Below, piece by piece: positions 7,908 through 10,727 of a DNA stretch of 10,727 bases. Position 1 is the stretch's first letter. Each line of letters opens with the position of its first letter. The stretch comes from an uncultured Neisseria sp. (GTDB taxonomy: Bacteria; Pseudomonadota; Gammaproteobacteria; Burkholderiales; Neisseriaceae): the NCBI GenBank assembly GCA_937919795.1, contig CALFOA010000254.1:1-10727 (forward strand), read 5' to 3'. The notes beneath the pieces were generated by a model, which had not been told where the DNA came from, did not search any database, and was given only the letters and a program-made list of their open reading frames with translations. Both the position numbers and the translations under genes were made by a program.

Positions 7908-9398
7908 TTATTTACTTTCTTCTTCGAACCAGTGGGCGCGGGCGGCCATGATGACTTTTTCCGCTTCTTCGGTGCTGACGCCGGTGATTTCGATTAATTC
8001 GTCGATGGCCAATTCGGCCAGGTCGTCGCGGGTGTTGATACCGGCTTCGGCCAAATCGCGCAGCATATCTTGATCGACGCCTTCCAGCGATTTCAAATCG
8101 TCGGCGATTTGATCCAGTTTTTCTTCCGAGGCAATCGCCAAGGTGAGAATGGCATCGCGTGCACGGCTGCGCAGCATTTCAACGGTATCTTCTTCAAAAC
8201 CGATTTCCGTCAACTCGGCCACCGGTACATAAGCCACTTCTTCCAGCGAAGCAAAGCCTTCTTCTACCAAAACGTTGGCGGTTTCTTCGTCTACGTTCAG
8301 GTGTTCGATAAACAGATTGCGGATGGCTTCGTCTTCTGCGGCGTGGCGCTCTTCGGCTTCTTCCACGGTCATGATGTTGAGCTGCCAGTCGGTCAAATCG
8401 GCGGCCAGGCGCACGTTTTGACCGCCGCGGCCGATAGCCAGCGCCAATTGGTCTTCCGCAACGATCACGTCTACCGAATGTTTGTCTTCATCAATCAGAA
8501 TACGGGTCACTTCGGCGGGCGAAAGGGCGTTGATCACAAACTGTGCGGTTTCGGGTGACCACAATACGACGTCGATGCGCTCGCCGCCCAGTTCGTTGGT
8601 CACCGCGTTCACGCGCGAACCTCGTACGCCGATACAGGTGCCTTGCGGGTCGATGCGTTGGTCGTTGGCTTTCACGGCGATTTTAGCGCGTTGGCCGGGA
8701 TCGCGGGCGGCTTCTTTGATTTCCAACAGGCCGTCGGCGATTTCGGGGACTTCTTGTTCAAACAGTTTCACCAAGAATTCGCGCGAGGTGCGGCTCAGGA
8801 TCACTTGTTTGCGGGTACCTTGCTCGTCTACGCGCAAAAATAGCGCGCGGATGCGGTCGCCATTGCGGAAATTTTCGCGGGCAATCAGTTGATCGCGCGG
8901 AATCAGCGCATCGAGTTTGCCGAGTTCGACGATGATGCCGTGACGCTCTACGCGCTTAACGGTACCCAATACGATGTCTTCTTTGCGATCCAGAAATTCG
9001 TTCAGAATCTTTTCACGCTCGGCATCGCGGATGCGTTGCAGAATAATTTGCTTGGCGGTTTGCGCGGCTTGACGGCCAAAGGCTTCGTTGGGCAGCGCTT
9101 CTTCGTAGTATTCGCCGATTTGCAGGGTGGTGCCGGGAATTTCTTCCTGAATTTCTTCGATGGTTTTTTCTACATCGGGGTAGGTGTAGTCTTCATCGGC
9201 CACAATCAACCAGCGGCGGAAGGTATGGTGTTCGCCGCTTTCGCGGTCGATTTCTACGCGCACATCCATGTGCTCGCGCTCGGATTTTTTCTTGGCGGCA
9301 GTGCCCAATGCGAATTCGAGCGCGTCGAATACCACATCGGGGTCTACATTTTTCTCGCTGGCCAGAGCTTCGGCCAGTTGCAGCATCTCGCGACTCAT
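7908..9398 (-). CDS. nusA: Transcription termination/antitermination factor NusA
   Basis: RNA polymerase-binding factor that modulates pausing, enhances intrinsic termination and takes part in rRNA antitermination. At 496 residues it matches E. coli NusA closely (495). Domains in order: N-terminal polymerase-binding domain (about 1-130), S1 domain (about 138-202, with GTVKRVERHGIIVELG), KH1 with GXXG loop GVRG (257-260), KH2 with GRGG (323-326), and two acidic C-terminal repeats (about 365-415 and 436-490), as in gamma- and betaproteobacterial NusA. The ATG at 9398 has AGGAG (9406-9410) 7 bases upstream. It sits 34 bp after rimP and 10 bp before infB, so all three genes should share a transcript. 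In enterobacteria NusA regulates its own operon; the leader hairpin before rimP would allow the same here, but this is inference. Confidence 0.97.
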   Translation of the reverse strand: MSREMLQLAEALASEKNVDPDVVFDALEFALGTAAKKKSEREHMDVRVEIDRESGEHHTFRRWLIVADEDYTYPDVEKTIEEIQEEIPGTTLQIGEYYEEALPNEAFGRQAAQTAKQIILQRIRDAEREKILNEFLDRKEDIVLGTVKRVERHGIIVELGKLDALIPRDQLIARENFRNGDRIRALFLRVDEQGTRKQVILSRTSREFLVKLFEQEVPEIADGLLEIKEAARDPGQRAKIAVKANDQRIDPQGTCIGVRGSRVNAVTNELGGERIDVVLWSPETAQFVINALSPAEVTRILIDEDKHSVDVIVAEDQLALAIGRGGQNVRLAADLTDWQLNIMTVEEAEERHAAEDEAIRNLFIEHLNVDEETANVLVEEGFASLEEVAYVPVAELTEIGFEEDTVEMLRSRARDAILTLAIASEEKLDQIADDLKSLEGVDQDMLRDLAEAGINTRDDLAELAIDELIEITGVSTEEAEKVIMAARAHWFEEESK

Positions 9399-9432
9399 GT
9401 CGGTTCTCCTGAGGATATTTTAAATCAATAAA

Positions 9433-9864
9433 TTAGAATTTGAATTCGGGTTTCAGACGGGCTTTGTCGATATTGGATAATTCAATATCAGCGGTTTTGC
9501 CGTCGAAAGAAAGGGTAACCACATCGTTTTCACAACGCTCGATGCGGCCGATAAAGTTTTTTTGCCCTTCAACCGGCAGACGGGTTTTAATCTTGGCTTG
9601 CTCGCCGTTAAAGCGCACGAAATCGGCGGCTTTTTTCAGCGGACGATCAAGGCCGGGGCTGGATACTTCCAGATTTTTGTAGTTAACGTCTTCTACCATG
9701 AATAAGCGGCTCAAGTGGTTGCTCACGGTGGCGCAGTCTTCTACGGTGATGCCGCCGGGCTGGTCGATAAACACCCGCAGCGTACCTTGTGCGGTGAGTT
9801 CGAAATCAACCAGTTCATAGCCCAAACCGGGCAGTGTTTTTTCGAGAATATTTTGGACTTCCAA
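9433..9864 (-). CDS. rimP: Ribosome maturation factor RimP
   Basis: Cytoplasmic factor needed for maturation of the 30S subunit. The chosen start is TTG at 9864, giving 143 residues beginning [20 protein letters not shown]. It has a good Shine-Dalgarno GGAG (9872-9875) 7 bases upstream, and the N-terminus then lines up with the neisserial family ([13 protein letters not shown], from memory). A further in-frame TTG at 9888 would add eight residues but lies inside the T-run of the leader hairpin and has no ribosome binding site. Family features: GYELVDFE (15-22), [12 protein letters not shown] (33-44), SSPGLDRPL (68-76), and a C-terminal SH3-like domain from about 85 ending PEFKF. It is first in the operon, ahead of nusA, with a 34-bp gap. 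The rare start codon may hold its synthesis below that of NusA. Confidence 0.93.
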   Translation of the reverse strand: MEVQNILEKTLPGLGYELVDFELTAQGTLRVFIDQPGGITVEDCATVSNHLSRLFMVEDVNYKNLEVSSPGLDRPLKKAADFVRFNGEQAKIKTRLPVEGQKNFIGRIERCENDVVTLSFDGKTADIELSNIDKARLKPEFKF

Positions 9865-9879
9865 ACGTGTACTCCGGAT

Positions 9880-9910
9880 AAAAAACAAAAAAATGGCCGT
9901 GGGGCCATTT
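9880..9910 (-). terminator. Terminator-like hairpin in the rimP leader (possible attenuator)
   Basis: On the minus strand an 8-bp stem AAATGGCC/GGCCATTT (9891-9898 with 9903-9910) with a four-base loop runs straight into TTTTTTTGTTTTTT, counting three T from the stem arm. This is the form of a strong Rho-independent terminator. It ends only five bases before the rimP Shine-Dalgarno sequence and starts about 18 bases after the likely transcription start. No minus-strand gene lies between it and the divergent serC, so it has no obvious upstream gene to terminate. Confidence 0.75.
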
Positions 9911-9934
9911 CTCAGAAATTTGAAAAATTACTGA

Positions 9935-9940
9935 ATTATA
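9935..9940 (-). promoter_or_regulatory. Putative rimP-nusA-infB promoter, -10 element
   Basis: The minus strand reads TATAAT, a perfect sigma-70 -10 hexamer, in the AT-rich stretch before rimP. At 17 bp spacing the -35 position (9958-9963) reads TTTTCT, a poor match, so an activator or the upstream AT-rich DNA may help. The transcript would start near 9928, giving a leader of about 64 bases that contains the whole terminator-like hairpin. Confidence 0.55.
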
Positions 9941-10055
9941 ACGTGGTTTTTATTAAAAGAAAAGAGCAAGATGCCGAGATGGCGGTGGTTTGGCGAGCTT
10001 TTGTCGGGTGAGGGGCGTTGTGAAGGAATGTTTTGTATAGATAATTGTTTTGGCG

Positions 10056-10083
10056 GTTATATTTTTTAATATCTGTTAGTTAA
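10056..10083 (-). promoter_or_regulatory. Possible second upstream promoter for rimP
   Basis: On the minus strand TTAACT (10078-10083) and TATAAC (10056-10061) are spaced by 16 bp, matching the sigma-70 consensus at four of six and five of six positions. The surrounding DNA is AT-rich, so a chance match is quite possible. Confidence 0.3.
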
Positions 10084-10109
10084 GTTAAACGAAGGGTTTT
10101 CACGCTGAA

Positions 10110-10121
10110 TGCCTGTCTGAA
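10110..10121 (+). repeat. Solitary DNA uptake sequence TGCCTGTCTGAA
   Basis: A perfect 12-mer of the same dialect as the copies in the mtrE/infB gap. No inverted partner lies within 60 bases on either side, so it is not part of a terminator. It sits about 85 bp upstream of serC and just upstream of the serC promoter. Confidence 0.85.
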
Positions 10122-10175
10122 AAAATAAAGCGACAGCTTGCGGAAAGCAGGGCCGAAGTCTAGAATCTGGCGCAT

Positions 10176-10184
10176 TGCTATGAT
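10176..10184 (+). promoter_or_regulatory. Putative serC promoter, extended -10
   Basis: TGCTATGAT is an extended -10 element (TGn followed by TATGAT, five of six to consensus). No good -35 is seen at the usual spacing, which fits the extended -10 class. Transcription would begin near 10191, leaving a short leader of about 15 bases before the serC ATG. Confidence 0.5.
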
Positions 10185-10205
10185 TTGAATGAACGGATTA
10201 TCCAG

Positions 10206-10710
10206 ATGAGTACCCCGCCGATTTATAATTTTTCTTCAGGCCCTGCAGTGTTGCCGGATGCGGTGTTGCGTATCGCGCAGAATGAGATATTTGACTACAA
10301 CGGCACCGGCTTTTCGGTGATGAGCATGAGCCACCGCTCAGACGCATTTATGAACATTCTTTACCACGCCGAGCAGGATTTGCGTCGGCTGATGGGTATT
10401 CCGGATACTTATAAAGTATTGTTTTTGCAGGGCGGTGCCAATGCACAGTTCAATATGGTGGTGATGAATCTGGCCAATGGTTTTAAAAGCGTGGACTCGG
10501 TGGTTACCGGCAATTGGTCGTCTATCGCCCACAAACAGATGGGTAAGCTGTCCGATGTAGAAATCCGTTTGGCGGCCGACGGCGGGCGCGATTATCAATA
10601 CACCCAACTACCGCCGGTTTCTGCTTGGGATATTGATCAAAACTCGGCTTTTGTTCATTTTGTGATTAATGAAACGGTGCATGGCCTGCAATATCAAGCA
10701 GTGCCGAAGC
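10206..10710 (+). CDS. serC: Phosphoserine aminotransferase SerC (3' partial)
   Basis: PLP-dependent transaminase that converts 3-phosphohydroxypyruvate plus glutamate to phosphoserine in serine synthesis; it also acts in the DXP-dependent route to pyridoxal phosphate. About 168 genuine residues are visible of roughly 360 usual for the family. The start MSTPPIYNFSSGPAVLP is the class V aminotransferase SerC N-terminus. Also visible are SMSHRS with the substrate-binding His43-Arg44 pair, the cofactor phosphate loop LQGGANAQF (Gly76-Gly77), GNWSS with the ring-stacking Trp104, and HFVINETVHGLQYQAVP near the cut. The PLP lysine lies beyond the window. The ATG at 10206 has only a weak CGGA about 8 bases upstream. 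The frame stays open to the window end, but the last six codons read from adapter-like sequence and should not be translated. Divergent from rimP. Confidence 0.94.
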
Positions 10711-10727
10711 AGATCGGAAGAGCGTCG
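10711..10727. other. Illumina adapter read-through at the contig end (artefact)
   Basis: The last 17 bases AGATCGGAAGAGCGTCG are identical to the start of the Illumina TruSeq adapter read-through. They replace the expected serC sequence exactly at the window edge, giving a translation (QIGRAS) that does not resemble SerC. Treat these bases as non-genomic. Base 10711 could be either the A-tail or a genomic A. Confidence 0.9.

Larger units (their letters stand above)
9865..10205. other. Divergent rimP/serC intergenic region
   Basis: This 341-bp gap separates the divergent starts of rimP and serC. It holds the rimP ribosome binding site and leader hairpin (9880-9910), a perfect -10 element for rimP (9935-9940), a weaker upstream minus-strand promoter candidate (10056-10083), one solitary perfect uptake sequence (10110-10121) and the serC extended -10 promoter (10176-10184). 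I see no tRNA gene in it, although in E. coli the tRNA gene metY precedes rimP. No credible small ORF is present. Confidence 0.75.

Noticed and set aside
8070..9431. Plus-strand open frames opposite nusA (8070-8558, 8482-8892, 8889-9431)
   Set aside because: Antisense shadows of nusA; the residue patterns mirror the GC-rich third positions of the real gene.
9452..9461. CCCGTCTGAA on the minus strand, one base off the common Neisseria uptake sequence
   Set aside because: It lies inside rimP coding for the conserved ARLKPEF end, differs from this genome's dialect, and is likely chance or codon-driven.
9715..10011. 98-codon plus-strand open frame over the rimP start
   Set aside because: It crosses the rimP coding start, the leader hairpin and the putative promoter; there is no ribosome binding site or similarity.
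1..10727. Hidden novel system (defence island, mobile element, CRISPR, retron, toxin-antitoxin)
   Set aside because: All coding space is taken by six well-known genes, and the gaps are too short and too repeat-filled for another gene. I found no direct-repeat array, transposase, inverted terminal repeat pair or structured RNA beyond the hairpins listed.

Overview
The window looks like chromosomal DNA from a member of the Neisseriaceae. Two independent signs agree. First, the proteins read as close relatives of Neisseria MtrD, MtrE, IF2, NusA, RimP and SerC. Second, the intergenic gaps carry six perfect copies of the 12-mer TGCCTGTCTGAA plus several one- or two-base variants. As I recall, that 12-mer is the 'TG-wad' dialect of the neisserial DNA uptake sequence (DUS), described from Neisseria wadsworthii and N. 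shayeganii; common Neisseria species use GCCGTCTGAA. The species assignment is therefore an inference from the dialect and is not proven.

Layout. 1-3087 (+) is most of mtrD, the inner-membrane RND pump, cut by the window start. A 63-bp gap with a DUS-derived hairpin separates it from mtrE (3151-4587, +), the outer-membrane channel. A 478-bp convergent gap (4588-5065) follows. It holds two DUS inverted-repeat terminators, one for each flanking gene, and between them a decaying DUS hairpin, a REP-like palindrome, a short perfect palindrome and a 19-bp direct repeat. On the minus strand, infB (7897-5066), nusA (9398-7908) and rimP (9864-9433) form the conserved rimP-nusA-infB operon, transcribed from right to left. 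A 341-bp divergent gap (9865-10205) carries a putative rimP promoter, an intrinsic-terminator-like hairpin just before the rimP ribosome binding site, one lone DUS, and an extended -10 promoter for serC. serC (+, from 10206) is cut at the right end.

How the genes work together. MtrD and MtrE are two of the three parts of the MtrCDE efflux pump, which exports hydrophobic drugs, detergents and host antimicrobial peptides; mtrC and mtrR would lie left of the window. RimP (30S maturation), NusA (transcription elongation, termination and antitermination) and IF2 (initiator tRNA binding) couple transcription to translation start and ribosome assembly. SerC belongs to serine and pyridoxal phosphate synthesis and is transcribed separately.

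The last 17 bases (10711-10727) match the start of an Illumina TruSeq adapter and are very probably not genomic, so this is an untrimmed contig end. I see no mobile element, CRISPR array, RNA gene, defence locus or unknown multigene system here. The more interesting points are regulatory: the rimP leader terminator, the mixed-dialect DUS hairpin between mtrD and mtrE, and the DUS-built terminators.
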